Shown: positions 5,227 to 12,448, counted from the first letter of the stretch. The stretch is DNA of 14,489 nucleotides from Spirochaetaceae bacterium (GCA_031257135.1 JAIRPH010000174.1:1-14489), one strand, 5' to 3'. Notes: generated by a model from the sequence alone, not told the origin. Made by a program: numbers and translations.

Positions 5227-5276
5227 GGCGGCTCCCCGTAAAGGGGGAAGGGAATGGGGGAAACCCCATCCCTTTA
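5135..5276 (-). ncRNA. Predicted antisense RNA, unit 4
   Basis: Predicted start is near 5276, after TACAAT (5288-5283). The end is at the stem AGCCTTGAG (5178-5170)/CTCAAGGCT (5150-5142) plus T8 (5142-5135), giving about 142 nt. Its 5' half folds into the mirror of the sense 3' stem-loop and carries CCCCCUUUACG, which is complementary to both the 3' region and the ribosome-site region of the mRNA. Confidence 0.7.
5248..5274 (+). terminator. Unit 4 sense 3' stem-loop
   Basis: AAGGGA-A-TGGGG (5248-5259) pairs with CCCCATCCCTT (5264-5274), 11 bp with one bulged A and a GAAA loop. A TATTCATCATT tail follows. Confidence 0.65.
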
Positions 5277-5282
5277 TTCATC

Positions 5283-5311
5283 ATTGTACTAACAATAACC
5301 GTTTTTGTCAA
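5283..5311 (-). promoter_or_regulatory. Antisense promoter, unit 4
   Basis: On the minus strand: TTGACA (5311-5306), 17 bp, TACAAT (5288-5283). Confidence 0.8.
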
Positions 5312-5341
5312 ACACTATCTTACCTATTTGATGCCCGTCAT

Positions 5342-5527
5342 TCACAAGCGTCTTTTGAGGGATACCAGTATCGGCGATACCGCCACCGCGGCGATGATTA
5401 GTCCTCCCCCGATAGGATGCCAATCAAGCAGTTTAATGCAAAGCCCGGAGGTACTCCAGAGAACCGCGCACAGTATGATGGCTCCCTGTCCTCGTTCCAT
5501 GCCGGGTTTGGGGATTAGAGGCTTCAT
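5342..5527 (-). pseudogene. EamA/DMT-family transporter with large in-frame internal deletion
   Basis: The ORF has 61 codons; EamA transporters normally have about 280-300 residues and ten membrane helices. Residues 14-38 (GAIILCAVLWSTSGLCIKLL then DWHPI) match the first helix of EamA proteins. The next residues, GGGLIIAAVAVSPILVSLKRRL, look like the last helix and basic C-terminus. The middle eight helices appear to have been removed in frame near residue 40. A promoter-like TTGATA-17-GATACT lies upstream (5564-5536, minus strand). No good ribosome site is seen. It abuts the end of the peptide array. A transport function is very unlikely. Confidence 0.6.
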
Positions 5528-5577
5528 AGATAATCAGTATCTTGTATCTCGTATATCATATCAAGTAGAGTGTAGAT

Positions 5578-6255
5578 ATGAACGGATATACCCACATGGT
5601 TATAGGCGGACTTTGCGGAGGGCTTCCGATTGCGTTAAGCATAGCTGAAAGGAAGCTGGGATTCAATATAGGCGGACATTTGGTATATCCGTTTATAGGC
5701 GCGCTTCCGGCGATAATCGGCGCGCTCGGTCCCGATATTGATATGCCTAACAGTAAAGCCGGAAAACGCCTGCGGTCTTTTCTCAAAGCGGCGATGACCT
5801 TGTCAGGGATTGGGGTCTTGCTTTTATCTATTTATATCGGCGTTACGGGAGCGCGTTTCTTTGACGTACTTATTCCCTGCGCTATTTTTTTCGGATTGTC
5901 CTGCTGTACCACCTTGTTTATAACTATGGCGAAGCACCGGCGGGAAACTCATAGCGGGCTGGTACTGCTGATTTTGTTCATGCCGAATTTATATATGCTC
6001 CGATTCGCTCAAAAGGGTTTATTTACCGGCGTATTGTTAAGCCTATGGGCTGGATTTTGCCTCGGCTGGCTGAGTCATTTGCTGGCGGATACTTTTAACA
6101 AAAAAGGAGTACCCTGGCTTTATCCGTTCAGCAAGAAATACTTCCGCCTCGCCGGTTTCGTAACCGGAACCGAGGGAGAAAGGCTGTTCAGAAATTTTTG
6201 TATTGTTCTGTTTGTAGTTATATACGCCGCGATAATCCTCATCCGCATCCTTTAG
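5578..6255 (+). CDS. YdjM-like membrane-bound metal-dependent hydrolase family protein
   Basis: The product has 225 residues. Motifs match the YdjM/DUF457 family of inner-membrane proteins annotated as metal-dependent hydrolases: an N-terminal YTH (His6), GPDID near residues 51-55, HRRETHS in the middle, and SHLLADTFNKKGVPWLYPFS before the last quarter. These His and Asp residues could bind metal. Hydrophobic segments cover roughly residues 75-95, 98-115, 126-140 and 147-165, and the C-terminus ends in another helix. The catalysed reaction is not known for the family; E. coli YdjM belongs to the LexA regulon. ATG 5578 has only a weak purine-rich ribosome site (AGTAGAG). It is divergent from the EamA remnant. 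Confidence 0.8.
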   Translation: MNGYTHMVIGGLCGGLPIALSIAERKLGFNIGGHLVYPFIGALPAIIGALGPDIDMPNSKAGKRLRSFLKAAMTLSGIGVLLLSIYIGVTGARFFDVLIPCAIFFGLSCCTTLFITMAKHRRETHSGLVLLILFMPNLYMLRFAQKGLFTGVLLSLWAGFCLGWLSHLLADTFNKKGVPWLYPFSKKYFRLAGFVTGTEGERLFRNFCIVLFVVIYAAIILIRIL

Positions 6256-6300
6256 CAAGGGAACCAATCTGATTCTCTCATCTGGAAATAAAAAATCCGC

Positions 6301-6609
6301 TTGACCTTTTCCGGCGGCAATATCGCCGAAACTTGGGAAATGCTGAAAGCATTTATGGCTTCAGGAGAGGGAGTTACGGTAAATGACGAAAAACATTCCA
6401 TAACGATGACCCAGAATCAACCCGCTGAACCGATAACAGATAATGATTTGGCGGATATGCTGGCTCAAGATTTACAAATAAACCAAAAAAGAACCCCGCC
6501 CAGCGTCCTGCGGGCGCGGGGCGGTCAAACGCCGCATACAACGGGTGTGCGTTTATCCGCCGGCGTCAGGGTTCACCAGACCCGAAACTCGGGGTGGCGC
6601 AACCGGTGA
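6301..6609 (+). CDS. Orphan ORF of unknown function, doubtful
   Basis: The frame opens just after a stop at 6289 and could start at TTG 6301 or ATG 6340. The first ~65 codons look protein-like (IAETWEMLKAFMASGEG, ITDNDLADMLAQDL), but no family is recognised. The last ~35 codons run through the terminator of the opposite-strand hydrolase gene and have arbitrary composition. It may be the remnant of a longer gene whose true end was lost. There is no clear ribosome site. Confidence 0.25.
   Translation: MTFSGGNIAETWEMLKAFMASGEGVTVNDEKHSITMTQNQPAEPITDNDLADMLAQDLQINQKRTPPSVLRARGGQTPHTTGVRLSAGVRVHQTRNSGWRNR
6485..6521 (-). terminator. Intrinsic terminator of the GH88 hydrolase gene
   Basis: On the minus strand CCCCGCGCCC (6521-6512) pairs with GGGCGGGG (6501-6494) with a 2-base bulge. 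TTC and T6 follow, down to 6485. Confidence 0.8.
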
Positions 6610-7712
6610 ACGGCTTCGATGAAGAAATAGTCCGCATAGATAAGCGGGACGCGATGCTCGTCGCTCTTGCAGTGATAGGCGCAAGCTCCTTCCTGTACGA
6701 TGGAATCTCGTTCCGGGTTCCAATCACAGCAGGTTTCCTCGAGGGCTTTGAGCATCTGCGTTGCCGCGCCGATATAAAAATCCTGCTCCTCCTTGCCGAG
6801 GAGGTCTGCAAGCTGAAGGAGACCGCACGCGGCGATGACTCCCGCGGAGCTGTCTTTCAAAGCCGGCTCTTTGGGCGCCCGAAAGTCGATAGGCGGAATA
6901 TAGCCGTAGGAAGCCGCGGAAGAGACAAAGTAGTGAGCGATCCGCTTGGAGGCTGACAGATACTCTTTGTATTCCGGTTCATCTTTGGTATGAGCCGCGC
7001 TGATAGCGAAGCCGTAGAGTCCCCAAGCCTGCCCGCGAGTCCAGGAAGAGCCGGGCGCGTATCCCTGACCTGCCGGCGCGTCCAGCAACTCCCGATCTTT
7101 CAGGGACATGACGCCGATGTGATTGCAGGAGCCATCGTCTCGAACCAGATACTTCAGCGCGGTATCCGCGTGTTCCATGGCGATATATTTAAACCGCGGG
7201 TCTCCGGTCTCTTCGCTCGCCCAATAGAGCAGAGCCAGATTCATCATGCAGTCGATGATCATCCAACCGGTTTTGTCTCCGTTCCAAGCCCGGATAAACC
7301 GCCCCCGGGGATTGTAGCGTCCGGCAAGAATCGCCGCCGCATGAAAAGCCCGCTCCAAAGAACGCTGACGTTTCGTAAGCCGGTAATCCAATACCGCCGT
7401 GTGAAGCCACATAAACCCCACGTCATGGTGAAGACCGGTGAATCCCGTCAAACATTCATCCAGCCGGTCTTCCACGCCTCTTGCGGCGGTCATGTACTTT
7501 TCCGCCCCGGTATCGTGATAGAGAAGCCAGAGAATCCCCGCCCAAAATCCGTTAGTCCACCAGTAGGGATCGGTCGCCATTTTGTCCTCATATCTTCCGT
7601 TCCGGGCGATATAGGGAACCTGCGAACCGATACGGTCACATTCCGCGGAAATCTTCGCCTCGATTTTGTTCCAAACCTTCTGCGCCCATTGCCGCGCCTC
7701 ATTATCGTTCAT
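6573..7712 (-). CDS. Glycoside hydrolase family 88, unsaturated glucuronyl hydrolase
   Basis: The product has 379 residues, normal for GH88. These enzymes remove the 4,5-unsaturated uronic acid from the non-reducing end of oligosaccharides made by polysaccharide lyases, by hydrating the double bond. Family landmarks are present: DPYWWTNGFWAGILW (48-62), the acid pair Asp97 (HHDVGFMW) and Asp154 (MIIDCMMNL), which align with the two catalytic aspartates of Bacillus UGL, and SSWTRGQAWGLYG near 223-235. No signal peptide is seen, so it acts in the cytoplasm on imported unsaturated oligosaccharides. The start ATG 7712 has AGGAGG 7 bases upstream. A promoter (TTGCGT-17-TATGAT, 7759-7731) and a terminator make it a single-gene unit. 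No lyase or sugar transporter is adjacent. Confidence 0.9.
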   Translation of the reverse strand: MNDNEARQWAQKVWNKIEAKISAECDRIGSQVPYIARNGRYEDKMATDPYWWTNGFWAGILWLLYHDTGAEKYMTAARGVEDRLDECLTGFTGLHHDVGFMWLHTAVLDYRLTKRQRSLERAFHAAAILAGRYNPRGRFIRAWNGDKTGWMIIDCMMNLALLYWASEETGDPRFKYIAMEHADTALKYLVRDDGSCNHIGVMSLKDRELLDAPAGQGYAPGSSWTRGQAWGLYGFAISAAHTKDEPEYKEYLSASKRIAHYFVSSAASYGYIPPIDFRAPKEPALKDSSAGVIAACGLLQLADLLGKEEQDFYIGAATQMLKALEETCCDWNPERDSIVQEGACAYHCKSDEHRVPLIYADYFFIEAVHRLRHPEFRVW

Positions 7713-7730
7713 CCAGAACCTCCTAGCCCT

Positions 7731-7759
7731 ATCATATCAGTATTCCTATCCTAACGCAA
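7731..7759 (-). promoter_or_regulatory. Promoter of the GH88 gene
   Basis: On the minus strand: TTGCGT (7759-7754), 17 bp, TATGAT (7736-7731), just upstream of the AGGAGG ribosome site. Confidence 0.6.
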
Positions 7760-7768
7760 GGCGCAGGG

Positions 7769-7789
7769 AAAAACCGCCGAGGCGCGGCG
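7769..7789 (-). terminator. Intrinsic terminator after mutL
   Basis: On the minus strand CGCCG (7789-7785), a CGCCT loop and CGGCG (7779-7775) are followed by G and T5 (7773-7769). It separates mutL from the GH88 gene. Confidence 0.65.
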
Positions 7790-7802
7790 ATCAGGCGAAG
7801 GC

Positions 7803-9551
7803 TTATATCCGTTTTACGGCTTTGAACAGCTCTTCCTTGCTGATTTCAAACCAGAGCGGACGACCATGAGGACACCGGGGAACCGGTAGCGTTAAGACCG
7901 CGGCGGCTAAGGCAAGCGCAGCGGATTCATCGAGGGCTTCCCCCTCTTTTACCGCCCGATGACAGGAAAGGGTCGCCGCCCAATGTTCGGCTATGTTTTC
8001 TCCCGAAGCTTTGAGATTCAAGATTTCTTTAACTGTGTCCCTATCCCCAAGCCGCCACGAAACCGGAAGAGCGTTAATGCGCCAAAACCCGCGATCCGAC
8101 TCAAGGTCAACGCCCAGCTTCGCCAGTTCCGCCTGCCGAGTCTCAAGAAACCGGTCATCCTCCTCGCTTTCCGTACTAAACGGAATAGATACCAGCAGTT
8201 CCTGTTGCGGAATGGGCTTTGAAAGAAACTCATCATAAAGAAGCCGTTCATGCGCCGCGTGCTGGTCGATGATAAAGAGCCGATTGTCCTTTTCTACCAT
8301 TATAAACAAATCAAACAGCCGCCCCGCGTATTTAAGCCCATAGGGTGAAACCTGCTCCGCGGCAGGCTGTGGGTCATCATCTGGTTCCGGGCTTAGGCGC
8401 GTCCCTTCGAGAGCCGTTTCCGCAAGGCTGGCGGCGCGGTACAGAGTTCCGGCTGACCAGTATTTCTTTTCGATGCGAGGCTCCTCGAAGTCCAGATTCG
8501 GGAATACTACTTCAGCTTCGCGCTGTTGCTCCACTGCAAGGTTCCGATGGCGGATAAAATCCCGAATCGACTGAGTTACCGCATGATGAATGGCTCCTAA
8601 ATCCGCAAACCGGACTTCCCGTTTAGCCGGATGGATATTGAAATCCGCCTTTGCCGGATCAACATCCACATATACCGCTCCTACGGGATGAGTATCGTTG
8701 GGAAACCACCCTTGAACGCCGTATTCCAACGCTTGCATAAGAGAAAAATCCTGAATCCGCCGCCCGTTGGCAAAGACATACTGCTGACGCCGGTCGTTGC
8801 GGGACAATTCCGGGCCGCCTAAGACAACCGTTATGGTGAACCCGTCTCCGGCCGCGCCGATTTCATATAAGAAAATCCCCTCATTCCGGCGCAGTAACGC
8901 CGCGGAAAACCGCTCTTTTCTGGTGGAAACCGGGGGAAAACATATTTTAGGCTTTCCGTCTTGGCTGAACCGGAAACCGATCTGGGGAAACGCAAGGGCT
9001 TTATCGAGAAACGTAAGTTTGCACTGATTAGCTTCGCTCCAATCCCGTTTTAGGAACCGTTTCCGTACCGGTATGGCGTCGAAAATGTCCGTCGCCCGGA
9101 CGCTGGTTCCCTTGATGCGCCGAGTTTGCCTGATACGAGGGCGCAGTCCGCCTCCCGGACCGACTTCAAGCCGCCACGCTTCCCGTCCGTCCGCGCTGGT
9201 GAGAATCTCCAGATGAGAAACCTCCGCGGCCGCGGACAAGGCTTCGCCCCGGAAGCCCAACGTTCCCGCGCGGTTGAGGTCTTCCATAGAACGGATTTTG
9301 CTGGTGGCGTGAGTCCTACAGCACATCTCCAAATCTTCCCGGTCCATGCCGATGCCGTCGTCGATGACCTCGGTTCGGCGGATTCCTCCGTCGTCGATGC
9401 GTACCTCGATGAGCCGACTCCCCGCGTCGATTGCGTTGTCGATGAATTCCCGCAGTAGAGCCGCAGGGCGGTCGATAACTTCGCCGGCGGCTATTTTTCG
9501 GGCTTCTTCCGGCGGGAGGACTTTAATTTTTCTTCTGGTTTCTTCGTTCAT
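7803..9551 (-). CDS. mutL: DNA mismatch repair protein MutL
   Basis: The product has 582 residues and couples MutS mismatch recognition to strand incision. The N-terminal GHKL ATPase is complete: IAAGEVIDRP (20-29), REFIDNAIDAG (34-44, with Glu35 and Asn39 as ATP-site residues), DDGIGM and GFRGEAL. The C-terminal dimerisation domain contains DQHAAHERLLYDE (429-441) and CPHGRP (560-565). These are the metal-binding motifs of the nicking-endonuclease type of MutL found in bacteria without Dam methylation. In the first motif the second conserved Glu (DQHA-x2-E-x4-E) is replaced by Asp440, with Glu441 next to it. The ATG at 9551 lies 12 bases after xseB and has no clear ribosome site, so translation may be coupled. 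Identification is certain. Confidence 0.97.
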   Translation of the reverse strand: MNEETRRKIKVLPPEEARKIAAGEVIDRPAALLREFIDNAIDAGSRLIEVRIDDGGIRRTEVIDDGIGMDREDLEMCCRTHATSKIRSMEDLNRAGTLGFRGEALSAAAEVSHLEILTSADGREAWRLEVGPGGGLRPRIRQTRRIKGTSVRATDIFDAIPVRKRFLKRDWSEANQCKLTFLDKALAFPQIGFRFSQDGKPKICFPPVSTRKERFSAALLRRNEGIFLYEIGAAGDGFTITVVLGGPELSRNDRRQQYVFANGRRIQDFSLMQALEYGVQGWFPNDTHPVGAVYVDVDPAKADFNIHPAKREVRFADLGAIHHAVTQSIRDFIRHRNLAVEQQREAEVVFPNLDFEEPRIEKKYWSAGTLYRAASLAETALEGTRLSPEPDDDPQPAAEQVSPYGLKYAGRLFDLFIMVEKDNRLFIIDQHAAHERLLYDEFLSKPIPQQELLVSIPFSTESEEDDRFLETRQAELAKLGVDLESDRGFWRINALPVSWRLGDRDTVKEILNLKASGENIAEHWAATLSCHRAVKEGEALDESAALALAAAVLTLPVPRCPHGRPLWFEISKEELFKAVKRI

Positions 9552-9563
9552 AGGTTATTGCGG

Positions 9564-9791
9564 TTAAGCGTCAAACAGCCCTAATTCCGGAGGCGTTCCA
9601 GCTTTGACTTCCGGTCCGTTCATAAGAATTTCGATTCGGCTTTCTACTTTTTCAAGGTCTTTTTCCAAAGTCCGAGCGAGTTTAATGCCTTCCTCAAAAG
9701 ATTTGAGCGCGTCTTCCAATGAAATATCAGGTCTTCGTATCCTCTCGCCGAGGCTTTCCAGCCGTTCCAGACGCTCTTCAAAGTTTTTCAT
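9564..9791 (-). CDS. xseB: Exodeoxyribonuclease VII small subunit
   Basis: XseB is the small helical subunit of exonuclease VII; several copies coat the catalytic XseA subunit, and together they degrade single-stranded DNA to oligonucleotides. From ATG 9791 the product has 75 residues, the usual length, and begins MKNFEERLERLESLGERI, followed by the family core SLEDALKSFEEGIKLARTLEKDL. A longer start at TTG 9833 (89 residues) has a fair ribosome site (AGAGGA). However, the TTG falls within a promoter-like TTGACA-18-TATTCT (9833-9804), and the extra residues are not family-like, so I prefer the ATG. xseA is not visible next to it. mutL follows after 12 bases, forming a DNA-repair pair. Confidence 0.9.
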   Translation of the reverse strand: MKNFEERLERLESLGERIRRPDISLEDALKSFEEGIKLARTLEKDLEKVESRIEILMNGPEVKAGTPPELGLFDA

Positions 9792-9803
9792 AGTTTCTTG
9801 AAC

Positions 9804-9833
9804 AGAATAGCCCGCTCTTGAGGCTTGTGTCAA
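9804..9833 (-). promoter_or_regulatory. Putative xseB-mutL promoter
   Basis: On the minus strand: TTGACA (9833-9828), 18 bp, TATTCT (9809-9804). It would start the transcript just before ATG 9791. Confidence 0.45.
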
Positions 9834-9871
9834 TGATTATCCTCTAGGAATATCGGGTTTAAGCCGCCTGC

Positions 9872-10495
9872 TCATGGGACCAAACGCCACGACTGATTGT
9901 CGTAGACGCCGATAGCCCACTCAAGGCGTTTTAGGGAATTGTAGGATTTTCCGTCAGGATACTTGTGATTCTGATAGTGCTTATAATATGAGCGGTGATT
10001 ATAGAGTCCCACATTATAGGCGTTATAGAGCTTGTATAGGTCGGGATTTTCGATTTCCCCGTAATAATCGTTGAGAACCCAACAGCCGATTTCTATATTG
10101 ACGAACGGATCGTACAAATCTTCGAGGCGGTAATCCATCGTATACCGTTGATTGAATTCTTTTAAGGCGATACTGCTGATCTGCATAAGCCCTACGCCGT
10201 AGTTTTCGCCGCCTGAGGATACTGCATTGGCTATGCCATTGGACTCGGTTAGGATTATAATCTCTATTTCCCGTCTGGAGAGCGCGCCTCGGTAGGTATC
10301 GATCACATCGTAGAGGGTTTTTCTGTAGCCTTCAAAGATGCCGCCCGGCACTTCCGGCGCGGCGGCGGTTTCATAGAAGCTCTGGACATTCGTAAGGGTT
10401 CCGGTTTTTACGGTTCCGAGGCACAAGAAAAACAGCAGAGGCAATACGGCGTATTTGCTTTTGCATAATACGGTAAGATATGTCATCATTTTCAT
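9872..10495 (-). CDS. Lytic transglycosylase (SLT domain)
   Basis: The product has 207 residues. Soluble lytic transglycosylases cleave the MurNAc-GlcNAc bond of peptidoglycan to leave 1,6-anhydro ends. Residues 12-32 are a hydrophobic export signal or membrane anchor. The SLT domain follows from about residue 60: catalytic Glu84 in ILTESNG, YGVGLMQIS near 98-106, then LYDPFVNIEIGCWVL and YNAYNVG, in the correct order for the family. The protein stops soon after, so it has no extra binding domain. The start at 10495 has AAGGAG only 2 bases upstream; ATG 10489 or 10486 in the same frame would give better spacing. It precedes xseB by about 40-80 bases on the same strand. Confidence 0.85.
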   Translation of the reverse strand: MKMMTYLTVLCKSKYAVLPLLFFLCLGTVKTGTLTNVQSFYETAAAPEVPGGIFEGYRKTLYDVIDTYRGALSRREIEIIILTESNGIANAVSSGGENYGVGLMQISSIALKEFNQRYTMDYRLEDLYDPFVNIEIGCWVLNDYYGEIENPDLYKLYNAYNVGLYNHRSYYKHYQNHKYPDGKSYNSLKRLEWAIGVYDNQSWRLVP

Positions 10496-10641
10496 AACTC
10501 CTTATTGAATATATAAAAAAATAAAAAGATATGCAAGATGTTTTTAAAGTTTTAAAAAAGAAATGCCGATAACTTTTGAAATATGTACCCCCGCCTTTTT
10601 TGAAACAGACCGGCGATAATCCTGCGGACTATGAAGAAACG

Positions 10642-12384
10642 CTACTCCGAGAGGGTGAGGCTTTTCGCCTCTTCCAGAGAGAGGCTGATGCTTTTGCCGG
10701 CGGTCCGTACCGCTTTTACTCTGACCGTAACTTGTTGGGATATTTCCTGTAATTTTTTCATTTCGCCGCTGATTGAGCCGCTTTGCTGTTGAATAGTTCC
10801 TGCGCCGGAGCGGACTTTATCGGTCATATCCTGAATGGTTTTGAGGGCGGTGAGGATTTGTCCGCCTCCGACGGCTTGTTCTTCTATTGCGTGGTTTACG
10901 GCGGCGAAAGAGTCGTCCATGGTTTTGATTTCCACGAACATCGAATCCATAGATTTCACGGTTTCTTCGGAGACGCCGTTGATCTGCTCGATTGCCGCCT
11001 GCATTTTGGTAATTTCCGTGGAAATGCCGGAGGACTCTTTTGAGGAGAGTTCCGCCAGCTTACGGATTTCTCCCGCGACCACGGCGAATCCTTTGCCCAG
11101 ATCTCCGGCGTGGGCGGCTTCAATGGCGGCGTTCATCGCCAAGATATTCGTCTGTCCCGCTATATCCGCGATGGTTTTATTCGCGCTTTGCAAGGACGCT
11201 GACTGCTCGTGGATGCCGGCGATTTCCGTTACCAGCTTGCGGAGCATCGCCTGCCCGCTTGCGGAGGAGCCGCCGATTATTTCCGTGATTCGGCTTACTT
11301 TTTGGACCGCTTTGCGGATGGATTCGATATTCGCCACCATTTGTTCAATCGACGCTGAGGACTGGGTAATCTGCGCGGCTTGGGTGTAGACCGCCTGATC
11401 GAGATTGCCGCTTTGATCGAGAATCGTCTGTACCGATTGAAACGTCTGCTCCGCGGACTGCATCTGGAGATCCGCTTCTTCCTGCATATCGTCCAAACTC
11501 TCCGAGATTGCCTTCAGGTCCGCCGAAGAATCATAGATAACCCTATTTAGTTTGTCTCTGGTACTCATGATCTTTGCGAGCTGTTTGTTCAGGTCTTCCA
11601 TAGCCTTGCGGAGGCTGTCCCGAATGGTAATCAAGGACCTCTGCATTTCGCCGATCTCGTCTTTCCTGATATTCTTGATTCGGACGTCGAAGTTAAGATT
11701 CGAGATGGCATCCGCAAAGTCCCGAACCTGAAGAATCGGCGAGATAAAAGACGCGGACATCTTGAAAGCAAGGACCATCGCTATGACGCCGCTGAGTATA
11801 AACGCTAGCCCAAGACTTGCGGCGGCTTCGTTTTGGAGTTTCTTCACGAATTCAATGCGATAGTCCGCCCCGAGAACGCCGGAAATCTCGCCTGAACCGC
11901 CGATAACCGGAATAAACGCCGAAACCAGTACGCCGTATTCATCCCGATAAGGCTTTTTCGTGAAACCCGGACGTTTCGCGCTGAAGGCTTCGTCCAATTC
12001 CGCAGGCGGACGCTCGTATAGACGGAAAACATCCGCGCCTCTGGCGTCTTCCGAGGCAACGAGAAAGCGGTAGCCCTCAGTTTCTTTGCGGATAAAGTAG
12101 ATATATGCCAAACCGAAACATTCCGCCGTATCCCGAAACGCGGCGACCATATCCCAGTAAGCGTCCGTATTTTCGGTTCCCGCTCGGCGTATCTTGTCCG
12201 GGTCTTTCCCTAAAACCGGAAACCGCTTCTTCAGCAATTCCAGACTCTGATTCATGGTCGATTTATAGGACGATGCGATATACGCCTCATATTGAAGGTA
12301 CATCGCAACCCCAACTCCCGCGGCAACCAGCGCCGCAAGCCCAATAAACGATAAAAAAAACTGCGCCTTCAGGCTTTTCAGCAT
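10642..12384 (-). CDS. Methyl-accepting chemotaxis protein
   Basis: The product is a transmembrane chemoreceptor of 580 residues that controls the CheA-CheW kinase array and flagellar rotation. ATG 12384 has AAGGAG 6 bases upstream. Layout: membrane helix at about 10-30; a ~160-residue periplasmic sensor region in one Cache-like block (FRDTAECFGLAYIYFIRKE, PVIGGSGEISGVLGADYRI); second membrane helix at about 190-210; HAMP at about 212-265 (ISPILQVRDFADAISNLNFD); then a long coiled-coil signalling domain. The conserved hairpin tip IADIAGQTNILAMNAAIEAAHAG and GKGFAVVAGEIRKLAE are intact. No C-terminal CheR-docking pentapeptide is seen (the end is LTLSE). The ligand is unknown. A promoter (TTGACT-18-TACTAT, 12448-12419) lies upstream. 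Confidence 0.95.
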   Translation of the reverse strand: MLKSLKAQFFLSFIGLAALVAAGVGVAMYLQYEAYIASSYKSTMNQSLELLKKRFPVLGKDPDKIRRAGTENTDAYWDMVAAFRDTAECFGLAYIYFIRKETEGYRFLVASEDARGADVFRLYERPPAELDEAFSAKRPGFTKKPYRDEYGVLVSAFIPVIGGSGEISGVLGADYRIEFVKKLQNEAAASLGLAFILSGVIAMVLAFKMSASFISPILQVRDFADAISNLNFDVRIKNIRKDEIGEMQRSLITIRDSLRKAMEDLNKQLAKIMSTRDKLNRVIYDSSADLKAISESLDDMQEEADLQMQSAEQTFQSVQTILDQSGNLDQAVYTQAAQITQSSASIEQMVANIESIRKAVQKVSRITEIIGGSSASGQAMLRKLVTEIAGIHEQSASLQSANKTIADIAGQTNILAMNAAIEAAHAGDLGKGFAVVAGEIRKLAELSSKESSGISTEITKMQAAIEQINGVSEETVKSMDSMFVEIKTMDDSFAAVNHAIEEQAVGGGQILTALKTIQDMTDKVRSGAGTIQQQSGSISGEMKKLQEISQQVTVRVKAVRTAGKSISLSLEEAKSLTLSE

Positions 12385-12418
12385 CAAAAACTCCTTAACT
12401 GCAAGAAAAATATCCTAG

Positions 12419-12448
12419 ATAGTAGTAATAAAGCATAGATTTAGTCAA
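12419..12448 (-). promoter_or_regulatory. Promoter of the chemotaxis receptor gene
   Basis: On the minus strand: TTGACT (12448-12443), 18 bp, TACTAT (12424-12419). Confidence 0.55.

Larger units (their letters stand above)
3682..5325 (+). repeat. Tandem array of four peptide/antisense-RNA units
   Basis: Four related units run in the same direction, beginning at about 3682, 3931, 4676 and 5040. A full unit has these elements in order: a TTGCAT-T6-7-C-A7 tract and GGATTATA (possible sense promoter); a leader with two hairpins; GGGGG and ATGATG; a 34-codon ORF; a C/G-rich stem-loop pair; a minus-strand promoter ending in TTTTTGTCAAA; and a tail CTATCTTACCAAAAAC with ATATTT. Unit 1 has lost its 3' stem-loops and reading frame. 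Unit 2 is followed by a second, degenerate promoter/tail copy (about 4212-4256). A minus-strand gene pair separates units 2 and 3. Unit 4 loses the tail at about 5323, where EamA-related sequence begins. Confidence 0.9.

Noticed and set aside
3682..5325. CRISPR array or simple satellite repeat
   Set aside because: Units are 300-400 bp with internal ORFs, promoters and terminators; there are no short regular repeats with unique spacers.
6990..7754. 254-residue plus-strand ORF
   Set aside because: It is antisense to the well-supported GH88 gene and has no family resemblance.
10496..10641. Terminator or small RNA between the transglycosylase and receptor genes
   Set aside because: Only a weak 4-bp CGCC/GGCG pairing and A/T tracts are present; TTGCAT-17-TATATT (10536-10508) exists, but its start would fall on the ribosome site.
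10835..11389. 184-residue plus-strand ORF
   Set aside because: It is antisense to the chemotaxis receptor signalling domain; composition reflects the opposite frame.
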